Part shown: piece by piece, positions 39,744 to 48,564 of the stretch | Numbering within the stretch: position 1 is the stretch's first letter | Layout: the number at the start of each line of letters is the position of its first letter | Source of the DNA: Lentilactobacillus kefiri | GTDB lineage: Bacteria; Bacillota; Bacilli; Lactobacillales; Lactobacillaceae | DNA length: 64,000 nucleotides | NCBI RefSeq assembly: GCF_007989105.1 | Contig: NZ_BJVK01000001.1 | Coordinates: 118,749-182,748, forward strand | Reading direction: 5' to 3' | Translations under genes and position numbers: made by a program | Notes under the pieces: generated by a model | Told to the model about the DNA's origin: nothing | Databases searched by the model: none | What the model saw: only the letters and a program-made list of their open reading frames with translations

Positions 39744-40127
39744 ATGGAAAACATTAATTATACTCCGAAGGACATTCTTCAAAAAGAGTTCAAGCAAAAG
39801 ATGCGTGGCTATGATCCTAATGATGTTGACAGTTTCTTAGACGATATCATTAAAGATTATGAAACCTTCAACAAAGAACTCCAGTCTCTCAGCGATGAGA
39901 ATGAACGTTTAAAAGTCCAAGTTGACGAATTGAATAAACAGCTTGCTGTTTCAGGTTCGCAACCAATGCCATCGGCACCAACCGGCACAGCCCCAACCAG
40001 GACTGCTCCAAGTCAACCGATGTCAAGTGCAACCAACATGGATATTTTGAAGCGTCTTTCAAATCTTGAAAGACGAGTCTTCGGATCACAGCTTGATAAT
40101 AATACCAATGATTCACACAGGCTTTAA
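39744..40127 (+). CDS. gpsB: Cell division protein GpsB
   Basis: DivIVA-related septal adaptor linking division proteins with PBP1. The N-terminal domain has [20 protein letters not shown] and [15 protein letters not shown], then a coiled coil to residue 75. A Pro/Ala/Thr linker precedes the short C-terminal trimerisation helix ([16 protein letters not shown]). 127 residues. GAGGTG lies upstream. ponA, its known partner in firmicutes, is 1.4 kb away. Confidence 0.96.
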   Translation: MENINYTPKDILQKEFKQKMRGYDPNDVDSFLDDIIKDYETFNKELQSLSDENERLKVQVDELNKQLAVSGSQPMPSAPTGTAPTRTAPSQPMSSATNMDILKRLSNLERRVFGSQLDNNTNDSHRL

Positions 40128-40141
40128 AGCTTGCATATAAC
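40112..40141 (+). promoter_or_regulatory. rnpB promoter
   Basis: -35 TTCACA (40112-40117), 18-bp spacer, -10 TATAAC (40136-40141). It overlaps the end of gpsB and places the start near 40147, matching the P1 stem of the RNA. Confidence 0.65.
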
Positions 40142-40145
40142 TAAA

Positions 40146-40536
40146 TGGTGTAAATCCTGAGTAATTGCGGTCGTATTATTACGGCTGAGGAAAGTCCATT
40201 CTCGCACGGGCTGAGATGCCCGTAGTGTTCGTGCTCGGTGAAAAAATAAGCCGGGGGACTCTTTGTGAGTTACGGCGGATATTAAAGCTAAGGCTTTGCT
40301 ATGCTTTAATTCCCTAAGGTGCCACAGTGACGAATGGCATAGGAAACTATGCTGATGGAACGCGGTAAACCCCTCGAGCGGGAAACCCAAACTTTTGGTA
40401 GGGGAGCTTCACACACGGTAAATGAACCAAGTGTGGGGGAGAAGTACTTCGGTATTTCTCAGATAGATGATTACTACTTGTTGCATCGTCCTGGGATGTA
40501 AGAAGCACAAAACATGGCTTACAGGGATTTACACCA
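40146..40536 (+). ncRNA. rnpB: RNase P RNA, bacillar type B
   Basis: Catalytic RNA that removes 5' leaders from pre-tRNAs. The ends pair as P1: TGGTGTAAATCC (40146-40157) with GGATTTACACCA (40525-40536). The universally conserved P4 5' strand is seen in GAGGAAAGTCCA near 40190, followed by GCACGGGCTGAGATGCCCGTAG-type P-loop pairing (arms CGGGC / GCCCG). The 3' conserved block ACAAAACATGGCTTACAG lies just before the closing P1 strand. About 391 nt, normal for type B. Preceded by its own promoter and followed by a strong terminator. Ends are good to a few bases. Confidence 0.95.
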
Positions 40537-40546
40537 AACAGGTTGA

Positions 40547-40571
40547 GTGGGAGCTTGCTCCCACTTTTTTG
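40547..40571 (+). terminator. Terminator after rnpB
   Basis: Perfect GTGGGAGC / GCTCCCAC stem with a 2-nt loop as drawn (TT) and six following T. Confidence 0.92.
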
Positions 40572-40592
40572 TTACCCAGAAAATGAAATGAG

Positions 40593-41762
40593 ATGGCTAA
40601 AATGAAATTTAAATTAATCGCTACATGTGCCGCCGGAATTGAGGCACTCGTTGGAAAAGAAATGCGTGACCTGGGCTATGATGTTCAAGTTGAAAATGGC
40701 CGGGTAAGATTTACCGGTGATGAGCGGGATATTATTAAAACTAATCTTTGGCTCCGGACTGCTGACCGAATCAAGATTGTGGTCGATGAATTTGATGCAA
40801 AAACTTTTGATGAGCTCTTTGAACAGACAACTGCAATTGCCTGGGATAAGATGCTGCCCATGGATGCTGCCTTTCCCGTTGAAGGCCGTTCCAGAAATTC
40901 GAAGCTCCACAGTGTGCCTGACTCTCAAGCGATTGTTAAAAAGGCGATTGTTAATGAATTGAGCATGGCTTATCATCGCCACACCAGATTACCCGAAACC
41001 GGTGCCAAATTTCCTTTGGAAGTGGCAATTAACAAAGATCACGTCATGTTGACGTTGGATACCACGGGTTCCAGTTTGTTCAAACGGGGCTACCGGGTTG
41101 AAAAGGGCTCTGCACCACTGAAAGAAAATATGGCTGCGGCATTGGTTATGCTTACCAGCTGGTTCCCGGAAATGCCATTTTTGGATCCATTTTGTGGTTC
41201 AGGAACCATTCCAATTGAAGCTGCGATGATTGGCAGAAATATTGCGCCCGGTTTTAATCGTGACTTTATTTGTGAACAATGGCCATGGATTGATGCTGAC
41301 ATGGTTCAAAAAGTTCGTGACGAAGCTGATTCAAAAGCTGATTACGATATTGAATTAGACATTTCTGCCAGTGATATTGATGGTAATATGATTGAAATTT
41401 CCAAACGCAACGCTGAAGAAGCCGGCTTACTGGCTGATATTCATTTCAAACAGTTGGCAGTGGCTGATTTTAAGACCGATAAGGTAAACGGTGTAATCGT
41501 TGGAAATCCACCATACGGACAACGAATGAGTGATGAGGAGCATGCCCATGTATTGTATAAGCAAATGGGCAAGGTCTTTAATCCACTAACCAGTTGGTCG
41601 AAGTATTTCCTCACGTCAGATTTGGACTTTGAAAAGTACTACGGTGCCAAAGCAACAAAACGCCGGAAATTATATAACGGATCCATTAGGACGGACTATT
41701 TTCAATTTTGGGGCAAGAAAGTTCGAGATTTGCGCAGTTTGGACCAAATTAAAGCGAAATAA
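40593..41762 (+). CDS. 23S rRNA guanine-N2 methyltransferase, RlmL/YpsC type
   Basis: 389 residues: an N-terminal THUMP domain (about 1-155, RNA binding) and a Rossmann methyltransferase domain. The SAM motif is FLDPFCGSGTIPIEAAMI near residue 197, and the catalytic NPPYG motif lies near 306. This is the single-domain RlmL homologue found after rnpB in firmicutes (Bacillus YpsC). Start ATG 40593 follows GAAATGAGA. No C-terminal RlmK domain is present, as usual for this group. Confidence 0.92.
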   Translation: MAKMKFKLIATCAAGIEALVGKEMRDLGYDVQVENGRVRFTGDERDIIKTNLWLRTADRIKIVVDEFDAKTFDELFEQTTAIAWDKMLPMDAAFPVEGRSRNSKLHSVPDSQAIVKKAIVNELSMAYHRHTRLPETGAKFPLEVAINKDHVMLTLDTTGSSLFKRGYRVEKGSAPLKENMAAALVMLTSWFPEMPFLDPFCGSGTIPIEAAMIGRNIAPGFNRDFICEQWPWIDADMVQKVRDEADSKADYDIELDISASDIDGNMIEISKRNAEEAGLLADIHFKQLAVADFKTDKVNGVIVGNPPYGQRMSDEEHAHVLYKQMGKVFNPLTSWSKYFLTSDLDFEKYYGAKATKRRKLYNGSIRTDYFQFWGKKVRDLRSLDQIKAK

Positions 41763-41776
41763 GTTCGAAAATATGC

Positions 41777-41782
41777 TAAAAT
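41777..41782 (+). promoter_or_regulatory. Extended -10 of the FAD oxidoreductase gene
   Basis: TAAAAT preceded by TGC, 31 nt before the start at 41813; no convincing -35 element. Confidence 0.35.
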
Positions 41783-41812
41783 AAGAACAACTTGGTGAAA
41801 AGAAGTGGGTAA

Positions 41813-42925
41813 ATGGTTAAACAAGTCGCAATCATTGGCGGTGGAATTATTGGTGCTACTGCTGCCTTTTATTTGAGTTATTTGCAAGGTAACGAAAATG
41901 TTCAAGTGACATTATTTGATGACGATCACGGTCAAGCAACCAAAGCGGCATCGGGGATCATCTCGCCATGGCTTTCAAAGCGCAGAAATAAGCGCTGGTA
42001 TGCGTTGGCCAAACGTGGCGCGGAATTATATTCGGATTTGGTTAAAGCTGCTCAGCTGAGCGATAAGGCCTATCAACAGACCGGAACGATTGTGACCAGA
42101 AAGAATCACGAAGATCTGTTGAGTCTCTATCATGACGCCCAGATTAAGCAACAGCAGACGCCGGCAATGGGCCACGTTGAGTTGTTGGATGCAGATGCCG
42201 TCCAGAAAAAAATGCCCCTGCTGACAAATCCTCCAGAAGGAATTTTTGTGAGCGGTGGGGCACGAATTGATGGAGCCGATTTTGTTAAAGAGTTGTTGGA
42301 ACATGCTGAAGCTAATAATGTTCAAGTAAAACACGAACGAGTTTCAGTATTGCCTAACGGCGACGTTCGCAGCTCGGAAGGCACTCAAACGTTTGATCAC
42401 GTGATTGTTGCTACCGGTGCCTGGATGCATGAAACGCTGGCGCCTTTGGGGCTCAATGTTAAGGTCCGACCACAAAAAGGTCAACTGATTGATTTGACTG
42501 TGGCCATGCCATCAAAATGGCGCAATATGCCTGTTATGATGCCGGAAAGCATGAGTGATATTATTCCTTTCAATGGTGGTAAATTGGTTATTGGCGCAAC
42601 TCATGAAAATGACGAAGGCTTTGACTTAACACCAAAGCCAGCCGCTCGCAATCAGTTGTTCGAAAACGCAAAAGCGTTTATTTCAACTTTGTCAGAATCA
42701 CAAATTACCGACATGCGGGTTGGCACTCGAGCCTATACCGGTGATTTTGCGCCATTCTTTGGTGCCTTACCGGACTTGTCATCATTTTTGGTTGGCGGCG
42801 GCTTGGGATCTTCAGGCCTGACAACCGGTCCAATCATCGGTTACTTTCTGGCTCAAGCAGTTCTGGGTAATCATTCTGATGATTGGAGCCGTTACACGAA
42901 GCCAGTTAGTTCGTACATTGGTTAA
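41813..42925 (+). CDS. DadA-like FAD-dependent oxidoreductase
   Basis: 370 residues of the D-amino acid oxidase/glycine oxidase fold. The FAD dinucleotide-binding motif VAIIGGGIIGATAAFYLSY opens the protein; GATGAW-type second motif is seen as VIVATGAWMHETLAP near residue 197; the C-terminal FAD contact is VGGGLGSSGLTTGPIIG. It probably oxidises an amine or amino acid in the cytosol. The substrate is not evident. Monocistronic, and its end overlaps the convergent RNase H-like gene by four bases. Confidence 0.87.
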   Translation: MVKQVAIIGGGIIGATAAFYLSYLQGNENVQVTLFDDDHGQATKAASGIISPWLSKRRNKRWYALAKRGAELYSDLVKAAQLSDKAYQQTGTIVTRKNHEDLLSLYHDAQIKQQQTPAMGHVELLDADAVQKKMPLLTNPPEGIFVSGGARIDGADFVKELLEHAEANNVQVKHERVSVLPNGDVRSSEGTQTFDHVIVATGAWMHETLAPLGLNVKVRPQKGQLIDLTVAMPSKWRNMPVMMPESMSDIIPFNGGKLVIGATHENDEGFDLTPKPAARNQLFENAKAFISTLSESQITDMRVGTRAYTGDFAPFFGALPDLSSFLVGGGLGSSGLTTGPIIGYFLAQAVLGNHSDDWSRYTKPVSSYIG

Positions 42926-43311
42926 ATTGAGTGGAGTGCCTGAATTGCCAGGGTATGAGCACCCATATTTTGGCTGTCGGGAATCCATGTATTGACGACC
43001 GTATCAAATTTACCTTGCAGATCCAACAGTTCATCAACATACTTTTCAAAGTGTTTAGCATATTGCTTATTTAAACTGTCCGAGACAATTTTACTGTCGG
43101 TATTAAAAAAGATAATTTCCGATGGATCAATTTTTAGGGCAATGAGTTTTTTAAAGCCATCGATTGCGGCGATAAACTCTGCTTCATGATTGTTGGTTGG
43201 TTCAATGACTTTATTTAATTGGAGCTGCTTGCCATTGTGAACAATTAATATTCCAATTGCGGTATGACCAGTGTGTTGATTGACGGCAGCGTCTGTATAT
43301 AGTTTAATCAT
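42922..43311 (-). CDS. RNase HI-like protein
   Basis: 129 residues with the RNase H fold. Asp7 (LYTDAAV), Glu43 (NNHEAEF) and Asp72 (FFNTDSKIV) match three of the four catalytic carboxylates. The fourth, normally the Asp of an ADxLA motif, is His119 in AHTLA. Activity is therefore uncertain; it may be a divergent or reduced nuclease. Cytosolic. It is convergent with the FAD oxidoreductase and divergent from ebsA. Confidence 0.85.
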   Translation of the reverse strand: MIKLYTDAAVNQHTGHTAIGILIVHNGKQLQLNKVIEPTNNHEAEFIAAIDGFKKLIALKIDPSEIIFFNTDSKIVSDSLNKQYAKHFEKYVDELLDLQGKFDTVVNTWIPDSQNMGAHTLAIQALHSI

Positions 43312-43341
43312 TTATTTACACTTTCTTTAAGGAGTTTTATT

Positions 43342-43728
43342 ATGATAACCCAAAAGCGTCACTTCTTTTATCAGCCAAGCCCACTAAGCAGTATTATTTG
43401 TTGGAGCTGGACGTTAGTCATCTTTTTTATTGGTGTCATTATTTGGCTTGAAATAACCCATTTTCAATGGATTACTTTATTTTTCTTCGTACTATTTGCT
43501 GTGATTGCATGGGCGGAAATTCATTTTCGCAGCATCAATGTTTATGATCATAAATTTGTGGTCAGTCGGATTACTAATCCTCATTGGCTGACACTCGATC
43601 TTGATCAAATTTCACATGTCACCACGTCAAAATATCAGCTGGCATTCGTTGCCAATACGAAAATCTATAGTTTCATTTTACCTGCTAATTCTGTCATTGA
43701 AATAAAAGAATTGATTTCCAACGAATAA
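43342..43728 (+). CDS. EbsA-like membrane protein
   Basis: 128 residues: two membrane helices at about 18-42 and 44-66 (SIICWSWTLVIFFIGVIIW, ITLFFFVLFAVIAWAEI) followed by a small soluble PH-like domain. The pattern fits the EbsA family of lactobacilli and enterococci, first linked to pheromone-responsive surface protein expression. AAGGAG lies 12 nt upstream. No enzymatic motif. Function unknown. Confidence 0.75.
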   Translation: MITQKRHFFYQPSPLSSIICWSWTLVIFFIGVIIWLEITHFQWITLFFFVLFAVIAWAEIHFRSINVYDHKFVVSRITNPHWLTLDLDQISHVTTSKYQLAFVANTKIYSFILPANSVIEIKELISNE

Positions 43729-43780
43729 TCTCTGCTGTTGTTGTCTGTCGATAGTTATTTTAGGAGGGTCATGAATCATT

Positions 43781-45442
43781 ATGAAGAGCGATGTTGAAAT
43801 TTCCCAAGAAACTGCTATGGAACCAATTACAAAGATTGCTGATAAAATCGGAATCACTGATGATCAAATCGAACAATATGGTAAGTATAAAGCCAAAATC
43901 AATTTCGACCCAACAACTGAAAAGTCAAATGGCAAACTAATTTTGGTCACTTCCATTAACCCAACGGCTGCCGGTGAAGGTAAGACAACCGTTACGATTG
44001 GTCTTGGTGATGCCTTAAACGAATTACATAAAAAAGTTGTTTTGGCTCTCCGTGAACCATCACTTGGCCCTGTTATGGGAATGAAAGGCGGCGCTACCGG
44101 TGGTGGTTACGCCCAAGTTGTTCCGATGGATGACATTAATTTACACTTTACCGGTGATTTTGATGCATTAACAGAAGCTAATAATACATTGGCAGCTTTG
44201 ATTGATAACCACATTCAACACGGTAACCAATTGAATATCGATCCTCGCCAAATTACTTGGAAACGGGTAATGGATGTGAACGATCGTGAATTACGTCAAG
44301 TTGTTGTCGGCCTAGGTGGTCGAACATCTGGTGTTCCACGTCAGGATGGTTTTGATATCACCGTTGCAAGTGAATTGATGGCAATCTTATGCTTGGCAAC
44401 CAGTTTGACCGATCTTAAGAAACGCATCAGCAAAATGCTGATCGGCTATACCTATGACCGTCAGCCGGTAACCGTTGCTGATTTGCACGTCCAAGGTGCT
44501 TTAACATTATTATTGAAAGATGCAATCAAGCCAAATTTGGTTCAAACCATCGAACATACACCAGCCTTTATTCATGGCGGTCCATTTGCCAACATTGCCC
44601 ATGGCTGTAACAGTATTTTGGCTACTCAGGCAGCTCTTCATTTTGGTGATTATGCCATTACAGAAGCCGGATTCGGTTCAGACCTTGGTGCTGAGAAATT
44701 TATGGACATTGTGACACCACGACTTAAGCAATCTCCTGATTGTGTCGTTGTTGTTGCGACTGTTCGGGCACTGAAACTGAATGGTGGTGCTGACAAGAAG
44801 GCATTAAACGACGAAAATTTGGATGCTCTCAAGAAGGGAATCGTTAATTTGAAGCGTCACGTTGAAGGTATGCAGCAATATGGCAAGCCGGTTGTTGTGG
44901 CAATTAACAAGTTTGCCAGCGATACGGAAGCTGAATTGAGCTATCTTCAAGATTATGTCACAAACGAATTAAAAGTTACCGGAACCATTATTAACAGTTG
45001 GGCAGAAGGCGGCAAAGGTGCAATTGATCTTGCAAAAGACGTTATTGCAGCCTGCGATCAACCTGCTGATTTCCATGAGTTATATTCAGATGATGATCCT
45101 TTGGAAGAAAAAATGAACAAAATTGTTACCACAATTTACGGTGGTGATGGAATCGAATTCTCAGGAAAAGCCAAAACAGCATTGAAACGCATCAAAAAGC
45201 TTGGCTATGACAAGTTGCCTGTCTGCATGGCTAAAACCCAGTATTCATTTACAGATAATGCCAAACAGTTGGGCGCACCTGAGAACTTCAAGATTCACGT
45301 TTCAGATCTACAATTAAAATTGGGAGCAGGATTTATTGTTGCCCTGACGGGAAGAATTTTGACCATGCCTGGTCTGCCAACTCATCCGGCAGCCCTTGAT
45401 ATGGATATTGATGAGCAGGGACGGATTACCGGTCTGTTCTAA
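43781..45442 (+). CDS. fhs: Formate-tetrahydrofolate ligase
   Basis: ATP-dependent formation of 10-formyl-tetrahydrofolate from formate and THF, feeding purine and fMet synthesis. P-loop [18 protein letters not shown] near residue 65, [19 protein letters not shown] near 95, and RRT-like [19 protein letters not shown]. 553 residues, full length. AGGAGGG lies 12 nt upstream of the ATG. It connects with the folate genes at 54-59 kb and with thyA/folA at 8-9 kb through the C1 pool. Confidence 0.97.
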   Translation: MKSDVEISQETAMEPITKIADKIGITDDQIEQYGKYKAKINFDPTTEKSNGKLILVTSINPTAAGEGKTTVTIGLGDALNELHKKVVLALREPSLGPVMGMKGGATGGGYAQVVPMDDINLHFTGDFDALTEANNTLAALIDNHIQHGNQLNIDPRQITWKRVMDVNDRELRQVVVGLGGRTSGVPRQDGFDITVASELMAILCLATSLTDLKKRISKMLIGYTYDRQPVTVADLHVQGALTLLLKDAIKPNLVQTIEHTPAFIHGGPFANIAHGCNSILATQAALHFGDYAITEAGFGSDLGAEKFMDIVTPRLKQSPDCVVVVATVRALKLNGGADKKALNDENLDALKKGIVNLKRHVEGMQQYGKPVVVAINKFASDTEAELSYLQDYVTNELKVTGTIINSWAEGGKGAIDLAKDVIAACDQPADFHELYSDDDPLEEKMNKIVTTIYGGDGIEFSGKAKTALKRIKKLGYDKLPVCMAKTQYSFTDNAKQLGAPENFKIHVSDLQLKLGAGFIVALTGRILTMPGLPTHPAALDMDIDEQGRITGLF

Positions 45443-45456
45443 GAGGAGCGATTAAT

Positions 45457-45897
45457 TTGCCAGTTATTTACGCGATAGGAATCATTGTACTAATTGTCAT
45501 TGACCAATTAGTCAAACACTTTGTGGTGGCTAGTCTGGCACTTGGTGAATCTTTTTCAGTTGTTAACGGGGTGCTTTCGATTACCCGGATTAACAATACT
45601 GGGGCGGCATGGAGCATCTTATCCGGCCATCAGTTTGTGTTCGTCATCATTGCCATTTTCGCTGCGGTGTTGGTTTCTTATTTCATTGTTAAATACTGGT
45701 CAAATATTCCTTATCGGATTGGACTCGGTTTATTGCTGGCAGGGACCCTTGGAAATGTCATTGATCGAGTCGTCAATAATCACGTGGTTGACATGTTTCA
45801 ACTGGATTTTATTAATTTTCCCATTTTTAATTGCGCCGATATGTATTTGACGTTTGGAATATTGATTTTAGCAATTGCTATTATCAGGGAAGGTTGA
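45457..45897 (+). CDS. lspA: Lipoprotein signal peptidase (signal peptidase II)
   Basis: Membrane aspartyl protease that removes lipoprotein signal peptides. Four membrane helices in 146 residues; the catalytic Asp pair lies in GNVIDRV and FNCADMYL. RINNTGAAWSIL is the conserved periplasm-facing loop. The start is TTG at 45457 after AGAGGAGCG, 15 bases downstream of fhs. In the order lspA, rluD-like, pyrR it matches the ancestral firmicute cluster. Confidence 0.96.
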   Translation: MPVIYAIGIIVLIVIDQLVKHFVVASLALGESFSVVNGVLSITRINNTGAAWSILSGHQFVFVIIAIFAAVLVSYFIVKYWSNIPYRIGLGLLLAGTLGNVIDRVVNNHVVDMFQLDFINFPIFNCADMYLTFGILILAIAIIREG

Positions 45898-45904
45898 TAA
45901 GAGG

Positions 45905-46825
45905 TTGAGCGCTACGTTGAAAAAATTTACGATTGATGGACAGACTGGCCGATTGGATAAAATTGTCTCTGAATTGGATCCTTCAGTCAGCCGTTCAAGA
46001 GCCAAGAATTTAATTGATGATGGTCACATTTTGGTGAATGGTCAAACAGTCAAGCCAAAGTATAAAGTCAGTCACGCCGATGAAATTACTGTTGAAGAGG
46101 TCAAACCCAAGCCAATTAGTTTGGAACCTGAAAACATCCCACTGGACATTGTTTATGAAGATGATGACGTCATCGTTGTAAACAAGCCACAGGGAATGGT
46201 GGTTCATCCATCGCCTGGTCATCCCGACCACACTTTGGTAAACGCACTGCTGTATCATAGCCCGCTTTCAACGATTAACGGCGAGTTTCGTCCCGGAATT
46301 GTCCATCGAATTGATAAGGACACTTCAGGATTGTTGATGGTGGCCAAAAACGACGATGCTCACAAGTTCCTATCCCAACAACTGAAGGCTCAAAAAAGCT
46401 TACGAAAATACGTTGCTTTGGTTCACGGAAGAATCAATGAGGACTCTGGAGTTGTGAATGCGCCGATTGGCCGTTCTCCAAAGGACAGGAAGAAGCAAGC
46501 TGTTGTGGCCGATGGCAGAAGTGCAGTGACGCACTTTGAAGTGTTGGAACGGTTTGATGATTACACGTTGGTATCCTGCCGACTGGAAACCGGCCGAACC
46601 CATCAGATTCGGGTGCACATGAAGTACATCGGTCATCCAATTGTTGGTGATCCGCTTTATGGTCCGCGAAAGACAATCAAAGGCCACGGGCAGTTTCTTC
46701 ACGCCCAAGAGCTGGGATTTGAACATCCGAAAACTCATGAATTAATGGTCTTTTCTGCACCAATTCCACCAATATTTGAAAAAACACTAAATAATTTACG
46801 ATTAAACAACGCTCTAGGATCTTGA
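45905..46825 (+). CDS. RluD-type 23S rRNA pseudouridine synthase
   Basis: An S4 RNA-binding domain (about residues 10-75; GRLDKIVSELDPSVSRSRAK) followed by the RluA/RluD catalytic core with the catalytic Asp in HRIDKDTSGLLMVAK near residue 138. ETGRTHQIRVHMKYIGHPIVGDPLYG is the C-terminal signature, here named in parts (GRTHQIRVH; GDPLYG). The start TTG 45905 follows GGAAGG by 11 bases, 7 bases after the lspA stop; an earlier in-frame TTG lies inside lspA. 306 residues. Which uridines are modified is inference (Bacillus YlyB group). Confidence 0.92.
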   Translation: MSATLKKFTIDGQTGRLDKIVSELDPSVSRSRAKNLIDDGHILVNGQTVKPKYKVSHADEITVEEVKPKPISLEPENIPLDIVYEDDDVIVVNKPQGMVVHPSPGHPDHTLVNALLYHSPLSTINGEFRPGIVHRIDKDTSGLLMVAKNDDAHKFLSQQLKAQKSLRKYVALVHGRINEDSGVVNAPIGRSPKDRKKQAVVADGRSAVTHFEVLERFDDYTLVSCRLETGRTHQIRVHMKYIGHPIVGDPLYGPRKTIKGHGQFLHAQELGFEHPKTHELMVFSAPIPPIFEKTLNNLRLNNALGS

Positions 46826-46842
46826 CAATCCGGCGTTGTTTT
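46804..46842 (+). terminator. Terminator at the rluD-like gene end
   Basis: Perfect 9-bp stem AAACAACGC (46804-46812) / GCGTTGTTT (46833-46841) that spans the stop codon, with a short T tail. The pyrR promoter -35 lies in its loop. Confidence 0.7.
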
Positions 46843-46850
46843 CATATTCT
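46822..46850 (+). promoter_or_regulatory. pyrR promoter, overlapping the upstream terminator
   Basis: Consensus -35 TTGACA (46822-46827), 17-bp spacer, -10 TATTCT (46845-46850). The -35 sits in the loop of the terminator hairpin. The leader of about 60 nt shows a small GCATT/AATGC hairpin but no evident PyrR attenuator. Confidence 0.7.
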
Positions 46851-46916
46851 GAAGAGGTATAGCATTTTAATGCAATTATCAGGGACAAATGTTACTCAAT
46901 TAAGGAGCTTTAACTA

Positions 46917-47450
46917 ATGGGAAAGATAATATTAGACAAAATGGCCATGCAGCGGGCCTTAACAAGAATTACTTATGAAATCGTTGAGAAAAACAAAGGT
47001 GTCGAAGATTTGGTTTTAATCGGCATTAAGACCCGAGGAATATTTTTAGCAAATCGAATTGCTGATCGGCTCCAACAATTGGAAAACGTTTCAATTCCCG
47101 TCGGTGAATTAGATATCACAAATTATCGTGATGATATTGAACACGATGCAGTCAGCACCGATGTCAAAATGTCCAACAACAAAATTAACTTTTCCATTGA
47201 AGGAAAACGGGTTATTTTGGTTGATGATGTTTTATATACCGGAAGAACTGTTCGAGCTGCACTTTCTGCAGTTATGGACCTCGGACGTCCCAAGAGCATC
47301 AACTTGGCAGTTTTGGTAGATCGCGGTCATCGTGAATTACCAATCAGAGCTGATTTTGTCGGCAAAAACATTCCAAGTTCTCAAAAAGAAAAGATTAAGG
47401 TTTATGTAACAGAGATTGACGACAAGGATGCTGTTGAACTCATCAAATAA
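46917..47450 (+). CDS. pyrR: Pyrimidine operon regulator PyrR
   Basis: UMP/UTP-responsive mRNA-binding attenuation protein with phosphoribosyltransferase fold. [15 protein letters not shown] at the N-terminus, [11 protein letters not shown], and the PRPP loop [18 protein letters not shown] near residue 100 are intact, as is [20 protein letters not shown]. 177 residues, normal. AAGGAGC lies upstream. It heads a transcript with carA-like and carB-like genes and no pyrB, pyrC or pyrD. Since those partners look catalytically dead, this PyrR may be a specialised regulator acting on pyrimidine genes elsewhere; that is inference. Confidence 0.95.
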   Translation: MGKIILDKMAMQRALTRITYEIVEKNKGVEDLVLIGIKTRGIFLANRIADRLQQLENVSIPVGELDITNYRDDIEHDAVSTDVKMSNNKINFSIEGKRVILVDDVLYTGRTVRAALSAVMDLGRPKSINLAVLVDRGHRELPIRADFVGKNIPSSQKEKIKVYVTEIDDKDAVELIK

Positions 47451-47472
47451 TTCTTATTAACGAGGAGTCAGC

Positions 47473-48564
47473 ATGACGGAAAGATATTTAATTTTAGAAG
47501 ATGGATCCGCATATGCTGGAAAAGCATTTGGATCACTTGCAACTACGACTGGTGAAATTGTTGCCAATTCGACAATGAACGGTTATCAAGAAATTATCTC
47601 CAATCAGATCTACCATAACCAAATCATCGTTTTCACTCAGTCATCTATTGGAAATACCGGGCTCGACCAAAATGCGTACGAGTCTATTTTGCCATCCGCA
47701 AAGGGTGTCATTGTCCGGGAATATGAAAACCTGGCAACTGACCACTTTAAGCGGATTTCTTTGGATAAATATTTAAAACAACATAAAATTCCGGGGATTT
47801 ATGATGTGGACACCCGAGAGATTCGGCATCATTTACAAAGACGTGGCAACATGAAGGCCAGCATTGTTGATGTCGCTGACGACCATGCCTTTGACCAGCT
47901 GCACGCAACCGTGTTAACCAATCAACAAGTTGCTCAAGTAGCCACACCCAAGCCATTTCCCAACCCTGATGAAGGGGCAAATGTTGTTGTGGTGGACTTT
48001 GGATTAAAGAGTGGGATTTTGCGTGAATTGTCACACCGGGATTGTAACGTAACGGTTGTTCCCTGGGACTTTTCAGCGGCTCAAATTTTAGACCTTGATC
48101 CTGATGGAATCGTATTATCCACTGGACCAGGTTCACCAGCCAACTTACCAACATCCGTATTAAAAATGATTACCGAAGTCCAATCACGGGCACCGCTGTT
48201 TGCAATTGGACTCGGTCATGAGTTGTTCGCATTAGCCAATGGTGCAAAAATTTCCCAGTTAAATGTTGAACACCATGGAAGTAATCATCCGATCAGAGAA
48301 ATTATTACTAATGAAATCTTCTTTGCTGGCCAGGAGCAAGGGTACGCGGTCGATCCCAAGTCGATTGATCACGCCCAACTGTTCATCACTTACGTTGATT
48401 TGGTCAACGGAACTGTCCAGGGATTAAGACATCGTGATTACCCCGCATTCTCCGTTCAGTTTTCACCTGATGGCGCACCAGGTCCCAAAGACAGCGTCGG
48501 CTTGTTTGATGACTTTATGGAAATTATGGCAAGAAGAAGGGACAACAATGACGATAGATATTAA
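47473..48564 (+). CDS. Carbamoyl-phosphate synthase small-chain homologue, glutaminase-dead
   Basis: 363 residues with both CarA domains: the N-terminal half starts LILEDGSAYAGKAFGS and includes GYQEIISN and GIYDVDTREIRHHLQRRG; the class I amidotransferase half begins near residue 172. The catalytic triad is missing: the elbow Cys of GxCLGHQ is Gly246 (GLGHE, codon GGA at 48208), the catalytic His is Ser331 and the Glu is Asp333 (FSPDG). So it cannot release ammonia from glutamine by the known mechanism. The frame is intact and GAGGAG precedes it 6-7 nt before the ATG. It lies 22 bases after pyrR and overlaps the carB-like gene by 17 bases. A pseudo-enzyme is the best reading. Confidence 0.9.
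   Translation: MTERYLILEDGSAYAGKAFGSLATTTGEIVANSTMNGYQEIISNQIYHNQIIVFTQSSIGNTGLDQNAYESILPSAKGVIVREYENLATDHFKRISLDKYLKQHKIPGIYDVDTREIRHHLQRRGNMKASIVDVADDHAFDQLHATVLTNQQVAQVATPKPFPNPDEGANVVVVDFGLKSGILRELSHRDCNVTVVPWDFSAAQILDLDPDGIVLSTGPGSPANLPTSVLKMITEVQSRAPLFAIGLGHELFALANGAKISQLNVEHHGSNHPIREIITNEIFFAGQEQGYAVDPKSIDHAQLFITYVDLVNGTVQGLRHRDYPAFSVQFSPDGAPGPKDSVGLFDDFMEIMARRRDNNDDRY

Noticed and set aside
43771..43797. Eight-codon upstream frame overlapping the fhs start
   Set aside because: The ATG lies only two bases after AGGAGGG, too close for good initiation; probably incidental.
46826..46916. PyrR-dependent attenuator before pyrR
   Set aside because: A GAAGAGGTATAG stretch recalls the PyrR-binding loop but lies at the promoter -10/+1 and has no antiterminator or terminator pair downstream.
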